Shown here: positions 8,587-18,178 of the stretch, piece after piece | Layout: every line of letters starts with the position of its first letter | Numbering within the stretch: position 1 is the first letter of the stretch | Source of the DNA: Labilibaculum euxinicum | Lineage (GTDB): Bacteria; Bacteroidota; Bacteroidia; Bacteroidales; Marinifilaceae | Assembly (NCBI RefSeq): GCF_009795715.1 | Contig: NZ_WTCR01000005.1 | Span: 310,001 to 374,000, forward strand | Length of the DNA stretch: 64,000 bases | Direction: 5' to 3' | Notes under the pieces: model-generated | Database searches by the model: none | What the model was told of the DNA's origin: nothing | Seen by the model: only the letters and a program-made list of their open reading frames with translations | Program-made: the position numbers and the translations under genes

Positions 8587-11088
8587 TTAATTCAGAACCC
8601 TTTTTACCTCAGTTAAAAAATTATCTTTAGTAATTGGCATTGCAATATAACCATGACATCCGGCTTCAATACAACGCTCTTCTTCCCCTTTCATAGTATA
8701 AGCTGCCTGAGCAATCACTTTTGTATCCTGATTCCTGTTTTTTATTAAAGCCATACAATCTTTCGTTGATTTACTATAAATGTTCATATCAAGAATAAGC
8801 AAATCAGGCATTAATTCATTCAACATGTTTATCATGATATTCTCATTTGAAGCATGAGAAATAGTAACATCTTCACCATCAAATAATTTTTGCAGATAAA
8901 GAAACGAGTTATAATCTTCCTCTGCAATTAATACCGATTTTCGGCCCATAGACTTCGTCCGCGTTACAACTTGTGAATCATCAGCACCAATTGTTTCATT
9001 TTTAGAATAGGGTAGTGTAAAATAAAAAGTACTGCCCTTTCCAACTATCGATTCAAACCTGATTTCACCTCCCAGAAGCTCAACAAGTCCTTTTGAAATG
9101 CTTAAACCCAATCCTGTTCCATCAGTAAACTGCTCTTCATCTCCTTGTCTGAAACGTTTAAAAATAATATCATGTCTGTTTTTAGGTATTCCGCAGCCTT
9201 CATCTTTCACATATACTTCGATTACTGTCTGCGACAAATATTCCTTAAAATTATATCCAACTTCCACCTTACCAACTTCTGAAAATTTGATCGCATTATT
9301 AAGCAAATTATCCAGAATTTGATGAAACCGATTAGAATCTGTAAAAACAGAAAGTCTCTCATACTCTTCCGGCAAATTCAAAACCAACTCGATATTAGGT
9401 TTGCTTTCTAATAACACTCCCCTTTTAACCACCTCTATACTGCTTACAAATAATTCGTGCAAATTGGTTTCCACTCTATGTACCGCCACCTGATCCAATT
9501 CCAATTTAGAGATATCTACAATATCATCAATAAGCTGTAACAGTCTATTCCCTGAATTTTGAATAATATTTATATACTGAGATTTTTCAGCATCATCCAA
9601 TTCTGAATCAACAAGCAATTCTGAAAACCCCATAATTGCATTCATTGGAGTACGTATCTCATGACTCATATTAGCGAGAAAAATCGATTTCAATTTATCA
9701 CTTTCCTCAGCCTTTTCTTTCGCCTTTAACAGCTCTCTTTCAGCCAGCTTTATATCCGTAATATCTCTTGAAACACCTAGAACTCCGATTAGCTTTCCTT
9801 CTACATCGTGCATTGGAGTTTTAATTGTCTCAGTTAAAAGTCTGTTTCCACTGGTAGCTGAAACAGCCCAATTGGTAAAGCGAACGCTTTTCGCACTATT
9901 TAAAACCTCCAAATCTTTTTCCCAGTAAAAATCAGCAATCTCCCGCGGATAAAAATCATAATCTGATTTGCCAATAAGAGCATTTCCCTTTAAACCATTA
10001 AATTTTTCGAAGTTCCTATTACAAGACAGATATATTCCCTTTGGATCTTTTAACCAAATCATTTCAGGAACAGTTTCAATCAGTATTTTTAAATGAGCTC
10101 TTTCATTTTCAACCAACGCCATGGCATTCTTACGCAAAGAAATATCACGGACCATAGCCCAAAATCCTTTGGGCTTACCTTTTTCGTCCTTCAACAAATA
10201 GATACGCAGTTCAACAGGAATCAAACTTCCATCTTTTCTTATACACTCCTTTTCATATACTCTGGAACTTCCGGATACGAGAACCTCTTCTTCCATTATT
10301 TTCTGATCAAATTCAAGCCATTTTAAAGGGGTTAAATCATGACAATTCATATGCGGCAACTCGTCAGAGGAGTAACCAAGCATTTCTTTGAATGCTGTGT
10401 TAAATTCGATCACATTAGCATCCATATCCAAAACAACAAATGCATCATTCATGCTTTCATACAAACGCGAATACTTTTCCTTTGTTCTGCTTAATGCGAT
10501 TTTATTAGCCCTGTTTTGTAATTGTCGGTTCATGAATAATCCCAGCAACATATTGCCCAGTGGATAAATCGTTAGCAGGGGCCAGGAAATTTGCAGCAAA
10601 GTTGGCATGGCTTTTTCTGAAGGCAAAAATACAGAGCAACTAATCATCGCAAAATGAACGGCTACTCCTAAAAGTAAATATTTCAACCAATAAGATTTAA
10701 CACCGATTTTAGTCCATATTTGTTTCCATAAAATACCTATCACACCTGAACTGATTATAACGGCAATTCCCATAAACATTCCTTCTCCGCCTAAAATAAA
10801 CCGATAAGTACCTGTAATTAGAATTGCAATAATAGTAGGAATTACACCAAAAAATAACCCGGAAATGGAAAGAATAACTGAACGCGTATCAAAAACGACT
10901 CCAGTTGCCATTTCCCAGGAAGAAAGCATAAGAACAACACCAATAGCCCCTACAATTCCACCTGCTAATAATTGTTCCCATATGGATTTAAGACCAGTTC
11001 TTCTTACCCACAAATAATCATACAACATACTAAATGACAGCAATATTGCAGTATTCTGTATTAAGCTTAGAAACATGGAATTATTCAT
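8587..11088 (-). CDS. Hybrid sensor histidine kinase with 5TMR-LYT membrane domain, two PAS domains and degenerate receiver
   Basis: The 833-residue protein has an N-terminal five- or six-helix LytS-like membrane domain (about 1-190; SGLFFGVIPT and the RFILGGEGMFMG segment are typical). Two PAS domains follow (about 205-325 and 335-450). The HisKA dimerisation domain carries the phospho-acceptor His in NMSHEIRTPMN, and the HATPase domain has N and G boxes (NNAIKFSE, DEGCGIPKN, GTGLGLSI). The C-terminal receiver (about 715-833) keeps the acidic pair and the acceptor Asp in LLILDMN. The usual Lys is Met (GYIAMPI) and the usual switch Thr is Ala (IAQAAYTM). It is expressed alone and no DNA-binding partner is adjacent. 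Confidence 0.93.
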   Translation of the reverse strand: MNNSMFLSLIQNTAILLSFSMLYDYLWVRRTGLKSIWEQLLAGGIVGAIGVVLMLSSWEMATGVVFDTRSVILSISGLFFGVIPTIIAILITGTYRFILGGEGMFMGIAVIISSGVIGILWKQIWTKIGVKSYWLKYLLLGVAVHFAMISCSVFLPSEKAMPTLLQISWPLLTIYPLGNMLLGLFMNRQLQNRANKIALSRTKEKYSRLYESMNDAFVVLDMDANVIEFNTAFKEMLGYSSDELPHMNCHDLTPLKWLEFDQKIMEEEVLVSGSSRVYEKECIRKDGSLIPVELRIYLLKDEKGKPKGFWAMVRDISLRKNAMALVENERAHLKILIETVPEMIWLKDPKGIYLSCNRNFEKFNGLKGNALIGKSDYDFYPREIADFYWEKDLEVLNSAKSVRFTNWAVSATSGNRLLTETIKTPMHDVEGKLIGVLGVSRDITDIKLAERELLKAKEKAEESDKLKSIFLANMSHEIRTPMNAIMGFSELLVDSELDDAEKSQYINIIQNSGNRLLQLIDDIVDISKLELDQVAVHRVETNLHELFVSSIEVVKRGVLLESKPNIELVLNLPEEYERLSVFTDSNRFHQILDNLLNNAIKFSEVGKVEVGYNFKEYLSQTVIEVYVKDEGCGIPKNRHDIIFKRFRQGDEEQFTDGTGLGLSISKGLVELLGGEIRFESIVGKGSTFYFTLPYSKNETIGADDSQVVTRTKSMGRKSVLIAEEDYNSFLYLQKLFDGEDVTISHASNENIMINMLNELMPDLLILDMNIYSKSTKDCMALIKNRNQDTKVIAQAAYTMKGEEERCIEAGCHGYIAMPITKDNFLTEVKRVLN

Positions 11089-11212
11089 AAATAAAATAGT
11101 AGTAATTTCCTATTGTGGTTATAGTCTATAATAAGAGTGTTTTGTCTCTTATTTACAAAAAATGTATACTTCATTTTCTAAATAAAGTTTTGTTTTCATT
11201 CATATTTTATAA

Positions 11213-11244
11213 TAAAAAAAAGAGCAGATTAAATCTACTCTTTT
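11213..11244 (-). terminator. Rho-independent terminator of the COG2403-type gene
   Basis: On the minus strand AAAAGAGTAGATT pairs with AATCTGCTCTTTT (one G-T wobble), followed by a T-run. It lies 29 bases past the stop codon of the minus-strand gene at 11273-12625. Confidence 0.8.
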
Positions 11245-11272
11245 ACAATAAAAAATAAAATTGCTTCACTAT

Positions 11273-12625
11273 TCAAGCCATTTCCTTATTCAAATGATGC
11301 TTTTCAGTAAACTGATTTATTACATGAGATAATTTTGGATACCCAATCTCTTCCAAATCATAATAAACCCGCGTTGTAGGTTTTTTAATATTGATAATAC
11401 GATTTAAGTCTATTGGAGTACCAATAATAACAGAATCGCAATCGCTGCTATTAATTGTAGTTTCCAAATCCTTAAGCTGTTGATCGGAATACCCCATGGC
11501 AGGTAAAATATTACCAATGTTTGGATAAATTTCGTAGGTTTCTTTCAACTTACCTGCAAGAAAAGGTCGGGCATCTATCTCTTCGGCAGCGCCAAATTTG
11601 CGTGCCGCAATTGTGCCTGCGCCAATCTTCATTTCACCATGAGTTAAAGTAGGTCCGTCTTCTACTATTAAAACACGTTTGCCACGAATCAACTCAGGAT
11701 GATCAACTGTGATTGGTGAAGCTCCATCAATTACGATGGCGTTTGGATTTGCCAATGCAATATTTTCGCGGACTGTTTGAATTCCTTCCGGCGCGGCTGA
11801 ATCCATTTTATTAATAACAACAACATCAGCCAACCGGAGATTAACTTCTCCCGGATAGTAATTCATTTCGGCTCCCGGACGATGAGGGTCCGCAACTGTA
11901 ATTGTTAAATCCGGTTTGTAAAAAGAGAAATCATTATTACCTCCATCCCACAAAATAACATCACATCCATCCGGATCTTCCTCTGCCGCACGAACAATCG
12001 CCTCATAATCAACCCCAGCGTAAATTATATTTCCACGAGTAACATGTGGTTCATATTCTTCCATTTCCTCAACAGTACAATTGTGTTTTTTCAAGTCATC
12101 AACTGTTGCAAAACGTTGTACTTTTTGAGCAACCAAATCCCCATAAGGCATTGGGTGACGTATTGCAATCACCTTTAATCCTTTATTCATTAATTCTTCA
12201 ATAACCTTTCTAGATGTTTGTGATTTACCACAACCGGTTCTTGTTGCAACCACAGCTATAACAGGCTTATGACTTTTTATCATTGTATCACCAGGTCCTA
12301 ATAACTTAAAGTTAGATCCTGCCGCATTAACAATCGCACTAACGTTCATTACTTTTTTATACGGAACATCCGAATAAGAAAAAACACAATCATCTACACA
12401 ATGTTCTTTAATTAATTTAACCAAATCCTCTTCTGCATAAATTGGAATTCCCTCCGGATACAATTCTCCGGACAATTCGGCAGGATATTTTCTTCCATCA
12501 ATATCAGGAATTTGAGCTGCAGTAAATGCAACTACATTGTACTCCGAGTTGTCTCTAAAGTAAGTGTTGAAATTGTGAAAATCACGACCTGCAGCACCAA
12601 TAATAATGACATTCTTTTTAGCCAT
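11273..12625 (-). CDS. COG2403-type P-loop GTPase (annotated in places as cyclic 2,3-diphosphoglycerate synthetase-like)
   Basis: A 450-residue cytoplasmic protein. The N-terminal 120 residues look like a nucleotide-binding Rossmann half (IIGAAGRDFHNF). The middle contains a P-loop, ATRTGCGKSQTSR near residue 128, a DGGNND segment and a GTPase-like specificity motif INKMDS. The C-terminal 100 residues end with a domain containing GTPIDLNRI. Members of this family are often named after the archaeal cyclic 2,3-diphosphoglycerate synthetase, but a bacterial role is not established to my knowledge. It is a single-gene unit with its own terminator. I am sure of the fold class and unsure of the reaction. 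Confidence 0.8.
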   Translation of the reverse strand: MAKKNVIIIGAAGRDFHNFNTYFRDNSEYNVVAFTAAQIPDIDGRKYPAELSGELYPEGIPIYAEEDLVKLIKEHCVDDCVFSYSDVPYKKVMNVSAIVNAAGSNFKLLGPGDTMIKSHKPVIAVVATRTGCGKSQTSRKVIEELMNKGLKVIAIRHPMPYGDLVAQKVQRFATVDDLKKHNCTVEEMEEYEPHVTRGNIIYAGVDYEAIVRAAEEDPDGCDVILWDGGNNDFSFYKPDLTITVADPHRPGAEMNYYPGEVNLRLADVVVINKMDSAAPEGIQTVRENIALANPNAIVIDGASPITVDHPELIRGKRVLIVEDGPTLTHGEMKIGAGTIAARKFGAAEEIDARPFLAGKLKETYEIYPNIGNILPAMGYSDQQLKDLETTINSSDCDSVIIGTPIDLNRIINIKKPTTRVYYDLEEIGYPKLSHVINQFTEKHHLNKEMA

Positions 12626-12925
12626 AACTTTTGTTTCTTAAGTTAAAATTAATATTAGGTATGAACACTTAAAATTAAAACTTTAAAGGATTTTTTCTAA
12701 TTTTAACGACTTTAAGTTGTAGATTTTGAGCCTGTTGCTTAACACGAGCAAAAAAATTGACTTTGTCACAAAACTGTCATAACTTATTTAGTTTTTCCGT
12801 TGTTATAAAACTTTTTAACTTCCATATTGTCAATACCCAAACACTTTCCCTTAAAAAAAGAAAATACAAAAATTAATTGAAATTATTATTTATTGCTTAT
12901 TTTGGGGAAACAAGACTGATGAAAC
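12626..12925. other. Intergenic region between the COG2403-type gene and acpH
   Basis: About 300 bases of AT-rich divergent spacer that must hold both promoters. No exact TTTG-N19-TAnnTTTG match is evident on either strand; a near match TTATTTTG lies at about 12897-12904 before acpH. No repeat or RNA gene is seen. Confidence 0.4.
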
Positions 12926-13564
12926 ATGAATTTTTTAGCACACCAATACCTTTCAGGTAATTCGGAAAAAGTGAAGATTGGAAACTTTATTGGTGATTAC
13001 ATTAAGGGTAATAAATACAAGGATTATCATCCCGAAATTCAAAAAGGAATTCTCCTGCATCGAAATATTGATCACTTCACTGATCATCATCCAATTGTTT
13101 TACAAAGCTCAAACAGACTTAAAAATGGATATAAAAGATACTCAGGAGTTATTGTCGATATGATATATGACCATTTTTTAGCAAAAAAATGGAATAAATA
13201 TCATACTCAGCCCATTTCAAGCTTTGTCAACAAATCACATGAAATATTAGTGAAGAACTATTTGATTCTTCCTCAGAAAGTAAAACTATTTCTTCCTTTC
13301 TTAATTCAAAGCAGAAGATTAGAAAGCTATTCAACAATTGACGGTTTACAAACTGCATTACAAATCATGTCACGCAGAACCAGTTTGCCCGATCAGACCG
13401 ATTATGCAATAAAAACACTCCTCGATCAATATGAAGATATTGAAACTGAATTTGACTGCTTCATGAGTGATCTTATTAGCTATGTCAGCAATGAACATCA
13501 AATTATCGTAGCAACTCCATACGATTGGCATCTAAACGAAGAAATACGAATAACAAAATTGTAA
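12926..13564 (+). CDS. acpH: Acyl carrier protein phosphodiesterase-like protein (AcpH/DUF479)
   Basis: AcpH removes the 4'-phosphopantetheine arm from holo-acyl carrier protein. The 212-residue protein begins MNFLAHQYLS and has the HD-like metal-binding set typical of the family: GNFIGDYIKG (19-28), HRNIDHFTDHHP (about 50-61) and DMIYDHFLAKKW (about 79-90). Length is close to the E. coli protein (193). Its last 62 bases run antiparallel into the 3' end of rodA, an unusually deep convergent overlap. The function follows from family membership; substrate specificity in this phylum is inferred. Confidence 0.85.
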   Translation: MNFLAHQYLSGNSEKVKIGNFIGDYIKGNKYKDYHPEIQKGILLHRNIDHFTDHHPIVLQSSNRLKNGYKRYSGVIVDMIYDHFLAKKWNKYHTQPISSFVNKSHEILVKNYLILPQKVKLFLPFLIQSRRLESYSTIDGLQTALQIMSRRTSLPDQTDYAIKTLLDQYEDIETEFDCFMSDLISYVSNEHQIIVATPYDWHLNEEIRITKL

Positions 13565-14927
13565 ACGCCCACAAGGAAGATCCTCCATAACTAAAAAATG
13601 GCAAAGGAATTCCTATAACCGGAGCAAGGCCAATTGTCATACCAACATTTATTGCCATATGAAAAAACAATATACAAGCTACTCCATATCCATATATCCG
13701 ACTAAAAGGAGATCGTTGCCTTTCGGCCAAAAACAACAAACGAATTATTAGCAGTAATAGAAGGGATAAAACTGCAGTAGAACCAATAAATCCCCATTCT
13801 TCGCCTACCGTACAGAAAATAAAATCGGTACTTTGTTCGGGAACAAATTTAAATTTCGTTTGTGTTCCATTCAAAAATCCTTTTCCTGAAAATCCTCCGG
13901 ATCCAATTGCAATTTTTGATTGAGCCACATTATATCCCGCACCGGAAGGATCCGACTCAATTCCTAACAAATCGTTTATACGTTCTTGCTGATGAGATTC
14001 CAAAACATTTTCAAACAAATAACTCACCGAAAATGTGAGGAACAAGCTGCCAACAGCAATCAACAAAACCCAAATGACATTCTTAAGTCGTTCTCTATAA
14101 ATATAATATAAGAAGGGTACAATATTTAAACTTACTGATATTACTAATATCATATAGGTGGAAACATCCAATTGCAAAGCTTTAACTACACCCCAAACCA
14201 AACCAAAACCGATAAATAATGCTGACAGACCAATTATTATTTGTTTGAACCGAAGCCCCATAAATTTCAGACATACAAAAGAAAATCCTAAAATCATCAG
14301 AAGCACATATAACTTGGCTAAAAGAAGTGTTACTATAAATAATACTGCTGATAAAAAACCAACAAATAAAACAATACCTGAAAGTCCTTCCCTGTATAAC
14401 ACCAATATGAAAACCACATATACCAAAGCCGATCCAGCGTCTCGCTGCAGAATTATTAAAACAGCCGGAGTGAATAAAATAACTCCTGCTACAACCAAAG
14501 ACTTAAATTTGTGTATTTTAAAATTAAACTGGCTTATGTATCGTGAAATAGCCAGACAAGTTGCAAATTTAGCAAACTCTGCAGGTTGTAAACGAATTCC
14601 TCCAATCTCAAACCATGATCGGGCACCGTTGACCTCCCTTCCAAATATTAGTACGGCAACAAGTAGGAAAATCATGACCAAATAGGTGGGATAAGCGAAT
14701 GCGGAGAAAAATTTACCTTCTATAATCAGAATAACCATCGCGAGGAAGAAAGCTGCTCCTATCCACATTAATTGTTTTCCATATCTCTGACTAATATCAA
14801 AAATACTTTGATGTTCTTCATTGTATACTGCGGCGTAAATATTTATCCATCCAAGAAAAACAAGCAGAACATATATAAAAATTGTCCACCAATCCAGATT
14901 CTTTATTAAACTTACCTTTCTTGTCAT
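13503..14927 (-). CDS. rodA: Peptidoglycan glycosyltransferase RodA (SEDS family)
   Basis: Polymerises lipid II during cell elongation together with the transpeptidase PBP2. The 474-residue polytopic membrane protein shows the SEDS signatures PAEFAKFA, QRDAGSALVY, FVPEQSTDFIF with GEEWGF, and near the C-terminus PFFSYGGSS. The lengthened central part (about 200-310) adds further membrane helices compared with the 370-residue E. coli protein, which is usual for this phylum. Last gene of purH-mreB-mreC-mreD-mrdA-rodA, 14 bases after mrdA. Its final 62 bases overlap acpH on the other strand. Confidence 0.95.
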   Translation of the reverse strand: MTRKVSLIKNLDWWTIFIYVLLVFLGWINIYAAVYNEEHQSIFDISQRYGKQLMWIGAAFFLAMVILIIEGKFFSAFAYPTYLVMIFLLVAVLIFGREVNGARSWFEIGGIRLQPAEFAKFATCLAISRYISQFNFKIHKFKSLVVAGVILFTPAVLIILQRDAGSALVYVVFILVLYREGLSGIVLFVGFLSAVLFIVTLLLAKLYVLLMILGFSFVCLKFMGLRFKQIIIGLSALFIGFGLVWGVVKALQLDVSTYMILVISVSLNIVPFLYYIYRERLKNVIWVLLIAVGSLFLTFSVSYLFENVLESHQQERINDLLGIESDPSGAGYNVAQSKIAIGSGGFSGKGFLNGTQTKFKFVPEQSTDFIFCTVGEEWGFIGSTAVLSLLLLLIIRLLFLAERQRSPFSRIYGYGVACILFFHMAINVGMTIGLAPVIGIPLPFFSYGGSSLWAFTILLFVFLRLDANRMELLR

Positions 14928-14941
14928 CCCAACGTTATTAT

Positions 14942-16798
14942 TTATTCAACAACTCCTGCACTGGGAGCTGCTGCCTGATTAATTAAATCAGCATCAAGCA
15001 TCCTCTTTTCCAGCCATTTTTTGTTTTCAGAAATCTCCCCTTTTAGATATTTTTCGATCATTAAACCTGAAATCGGTGCTGCATATCTACTTCCCCACAC
15101 TCCATTTTCAACATAAACAACAATAGCAATCTTCGGATTTTCTCTTGGCGCAAATGCAACAAAAACAGAATGATCTGCTTCGTCGGAATTCTGAACTGTT
15201 CCTGTTTTACCACACACACGAATATCTTTAATCGCTGCCAATGCTCCAGTACTTCCCTCACCTCCTGTAACTACCATTTCCATACCATCAATTACAGGTG
15301 TAAAATTAGAAGAGTCTACACTGGTATAATGTTTTTCCAGATACTTTTTCCCTAAAGCCCCATCCTCTCCAACAGCCTTTACGATATGAGGAATATAATA
15401 ATAACCTCTATTGGCAATTGCAGCTATCATATTTGCCATCTGCATTGGTGTTATCTGCAATTCACCCTGTCCTATTGCAAGGGAGATTGCATTTAAGGCC
15501 CTCCAATTCTTACGATACTTAGTCTGATAATATTCGTTTGTGGGAATAGAACCTGTTTTTTCATTCGGCAAATCAATGCCAAGTTCACTTCCAAAACCAA
15601 AAGAAGTGACATGTTTTCTCCATGCAGTATACCCATCCTGAACAGAACCAAACTTAGGACTTTCCAAAACATAACGAAATACATTTGCAAAGTAAGCATT
15701 ACAGGATTGCTGAATTGCATGACGCAAATCCAAAGGAGATGCATGAGAATGACATCCCATCGTAAAATTACCAACATGATAACCACTGTGACATTCAAAT
15801 CTTGTAGCAGGGCTGATTACATTTTCCTGAAGAGCAACCAAAGCATTTACTAATTTAAATATTGACCCTGGAGGATACAGCGCTTGCATTGTTCGATCAA
15901 ACAAAGGCTTCAATGAATCATTTTGAACCATCATCTGATAATTCTTATTCATTGCACGCCCAACAAACATTTCAGGATCATATCCCGGACTGGATACTTT
16001 TGCTAATATTTCACCAGTGTGGGGTTCAATCGCAACAATTCCGCCTTTTTTATTTTGCATCAACAACTCACCGTATTGCTGTAAATCGATATCTAAACTC
16101 GTGTGTAAATTTTTACCTGAGACTGCTTTTTCATCGAATTTCCCATTCCGAAACGATCCTTTTATTCGATTAAAAACATCAACCCAATAAATCTTTACTC
16201 CCTTTTCGCCACGAAGCTCTTTTTCATATGTTCTTTCTATACCACTTTTCCCAATATAGTCTCCTTGTCTAAAATACGGATCACTTTTAATCTCCTGATT
16301 GGTTACTTCTCTAAGATATCCTAAAGCGTGGGCAGCACTTTTGAATGGATATTTCCGCAATGTTCTCGTCTGAACAAAGAAACCGGGAAATTTATATAAC
16401 TTCTCCTGCAAAACAGCATATCTTTCAGACGACAACTGTTTTAAAAAAATAGATGCCTTTCGATAAGAATAATGCTTTGCCTTAGCAATTCCTTCAATTA
16501 ATTCTAATTTTTCTATTCCCAATAATTGGCAAAAATCTGTGGTGTCAAAAACTTCCAATTGTCTGGGAATCAACATCAGATCGTAAGCTGCCTGATTGTA
16601 CACCAACAATTTTCCATTCCTATCATAAATTAATCCCCTTGCCGGATATTGTGTTACCTGCCTTTGAGAATTATTCTCAGCAGATAATTTATAGGTGTCA
16701 TCAATTATTTGAAGGTTAAATAAACGGATAATGAAAATTAGAACAACCAGAATGAATATTCCGCCAATAATGTATTTTCGGTTTGAGAAATTATTCAT
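14942..16798 (-). CDS. mrdA: Penicillin-binding protein 2 (elongation transpeptidase)
   Basis: Cross-links peptidoglycan during lateral growth with RodA and MreBCD. The 618-residue protein has an N-terminal membrane anchor (about 9-28), a dimerisation/pedestal domain, and a transpeptidase domain. That domain contains the active-site SxxK in PPGSIFKL, SxN as SCN in AIQQSCNAYF, and KTGT in VCGKTGTVQN. All catalytic residues are present and length is normal. It sits 18 bases after mreD and 14 before rodA, its functional partner. Confidence 0.96.
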   Translation of the reverse strand: MNNFSNRKYIIGGIFILVVLIFIIRLFNLQIIDDTYKLSAENNSQRQVTQYPARGLIYDRNGKLLVYNQAAYDLMLIPRQLEVFDTTDFCQLLGIEKLELIEGIAKAKHYSYRKASIFLKQLSSERYAVLQEKLYKFPGFFVQTRTLRKYPFKSAAHALGYLREVTNQEIKSDPYFRQGDYIGKSGIERTYEKELRGEKGVKIYWVDVFNRIKGSFRNGKFDEKAVSGKNLHTSLDIDLQQYGELLMQNKKGGIVAIEPHTGEILAKVSSPGYDPEMFVGRAMNKNYQMMVQNDSLKPLFDRTMQALYPPGSIFKLVNALVALQENVISPATRFECHSGYHVGNFTMGCHSHASPLDLRHAIQQSCNAYFANVFRYVLESPKFGSVQDGYTAWRKHVTSFGFGSELGIDLPNEKTGSIPTNEYYQTKYRKNWRALNAISLAIGQGELQITPMQMANMIAAIANRGYYYIPHIVKAVGEDGALGKKYLEKHYTSVDSSNFTPVIDGMEMVVTGGEGSTGALAAIKDIRVCGKTGTVQNSDEADHSVFVAFAPRENPKIAIVVYVENGVWGSRYAAPISGLMIEKYLKGEISENKKWLEKRMLDADLINQAAAPSAGVVE

Positions 16799-16816
16799 TT
16801 TATATTATTAATTGAT

Positions 16817-17320
16817 CTATTTTTTAAAAAGTAAGAATTGAGATGTAATGAGTAAGCTTAAAGTAAAGAATGTACTAAGAATGATTCTGGTTATGGTTTC
16901 ACTTAGATTGGAAAAAGAAAATACTTCTATAAAAAACAAAAAGCTATGATGAGCAATGACTAATATCAAGCAATACTTAAAGAACCATCCAAATCCATAA
17001 TGAAGAATACTCGGCGTTGTCCCTTGTTCATAACCATCTCTTACTGACAAATAATTTAATATGTATGGACGCAAGTACGCCATAAAGACACTGGCGGATG
17101 CATGCATACCAAGAGTATTGGAGAAAAGATCTACACTTAATCCCAAAAAAAACGACAAAACCAACAAAAGCCAGTTCGGAGTCTCAAATGGAAGTAATAA
17201 GATGAATAAGATATACATATAAGGATTTAAAAAACCACTTATTTGAATATTATTTAATATGGCAACCTGGATAAATACAAGAACCACAAATCTTATTATA
17301 TTTTTTACGATCTGATTCAT
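16817..17320 (-). CDS. mreD: Rod shape-determining protein MreD
   Basis: A 167-residue integral membrane protein with about five hydrophobic helices and the FFLGLSVDLFSNTLGMHA segment that resembles the MreD core. It belongs to the elongasome that links MreB filaments to wall synthases. It overlaps mreC by four bases (ATGA type), indicating coupled translation. The sequence itself is poorly conserved, so the call depends strongly on position between mreC and mrdA. Confidence 0.92.
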   Translation of the reverse strand: MNQIVKNIIRFVVLVFIQVAILNNIQISGFLNPYMYILFILLLPFETPNWLLLVLSFFLGLSVDLFSNTLGMHASASVFMAYLRPYILNYLSVRDGYEQGTTPSILHYGFGWFFKYCLILVIAHHSFLFFIEVFSFSNLSETITRIILSTFFTLSLLITSQFLLFKK

Positions 17321-18144
17321 TCGACCACCTCCTTTTCAAGTTCCAAGCGTTCAGTTTTCATCAAATCACCAATAACTTTCACGTATGACAGACTTTTAAA
17401 ATCATTGGAAAAGGCGATTCTCAATTCATGAAAATTACCTCCTGAGCTTGGCAAAATTTCCTGTACTGTACCCAGCAATATTCCCTCTGGAAAAATTGAT
17501 GAATAACCACTAGTAACAATTGTATCTCCTGTCTGAATTAACACATGTATCGGAACCTCATACAAACGTGCTGATTTATAATCTCTTCCATCCCAGGAAA
17601 GGGAACCAAAATAATTGTTCTTCTTAATTTTAGCCGAAACACTTATTCGGCTATTCAATAAAGAAATTACGGTCGAAAAATTATTTGAAACACTTTTTAC
17701 AACACCAACAACACCATGATCTGTAACTACAGCCATCTCTGGCTGAATGCCATTTAACTTGCCTTTATTCAAAGTAATATAATTCAGTTGTTTATTAACA
17801 GAATTATTAATGATTTTGGCGGTTCGATAAAGGTATTGCTGTTGATATAAAGAATCATTATAAAGAACAGACGAATCGACTGACATCTTGTATGATTCAG
17901 CCAGAATATTTTTCAATCGGGTATTTTCTTTATTTAATTCTTCGTTTGTTTCAGCCAAAGCCAAATAATCGGTCATGGATGAAACTTTCTCATAAAGACT
18001 TCCGGTAAGGGCGTTACTCGAATTCAGGTACTCTGTCTTTTGATAGTTATTGTAGCTGACTAACAATAACATGCAAAAAATTTCAATTACAACAAAAATG
18101 ATCGTAAAATGAAATCTTACGATAAAATGTAATAAATTCTTCAT
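17317..18144 (-). CDS. mreC: Rod shape-determining protein MreC
   Basis: A 275-residue bitopic protein: a membrane helix at about 10-32, a coiled-coil around 60-100 (TNEELNKENTRLKNIL), then the beta-rich periplasmic domain with family motifs such as VVGVVKSV and VTSGYSSIFPEGILLGTV. It scaffolds PBP2 and RodA to MreB. It follows mreB after 46 bases that contain a strong hairpin, and overlaps mreD by four bases. Length is normal. Confidence 0.95.
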   Translation of the reverse strand: MKNLLHFIVRFHFTIIFVVIEIFCMLLLVSYNNYQKTEYLNSSNALTGSLYEKVSSMTDYLALAETNEELNKENTRLKNILAESYKMSVDSSVLYNDSLYQQQYLYRTAKIINNSVNKQLNYITLNKGKLNGIQPEMAVVTDHGVVGVVKSVSNNFSTVISLLNSRISVSAKIKKNNYFGSLSWDGRDYKSARLYEVPIHVLIQTGDTIVTSGYSSIFPEGILLGTVQEILPSSGGNFHELRIAFSNDFKSLSYVKVIGDLMKTERLELEKEVVE

Positions 18145-18178
18145 TCAAAAAATCAAATCCCTGTTAAACCAAAATAAG

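Noticed and set aside
14158-14685. Long open frame (175 codons) antisense to rodA
   Set aside because: It mirrors the codon structure of rodA, has no family features, and rodA is certain.
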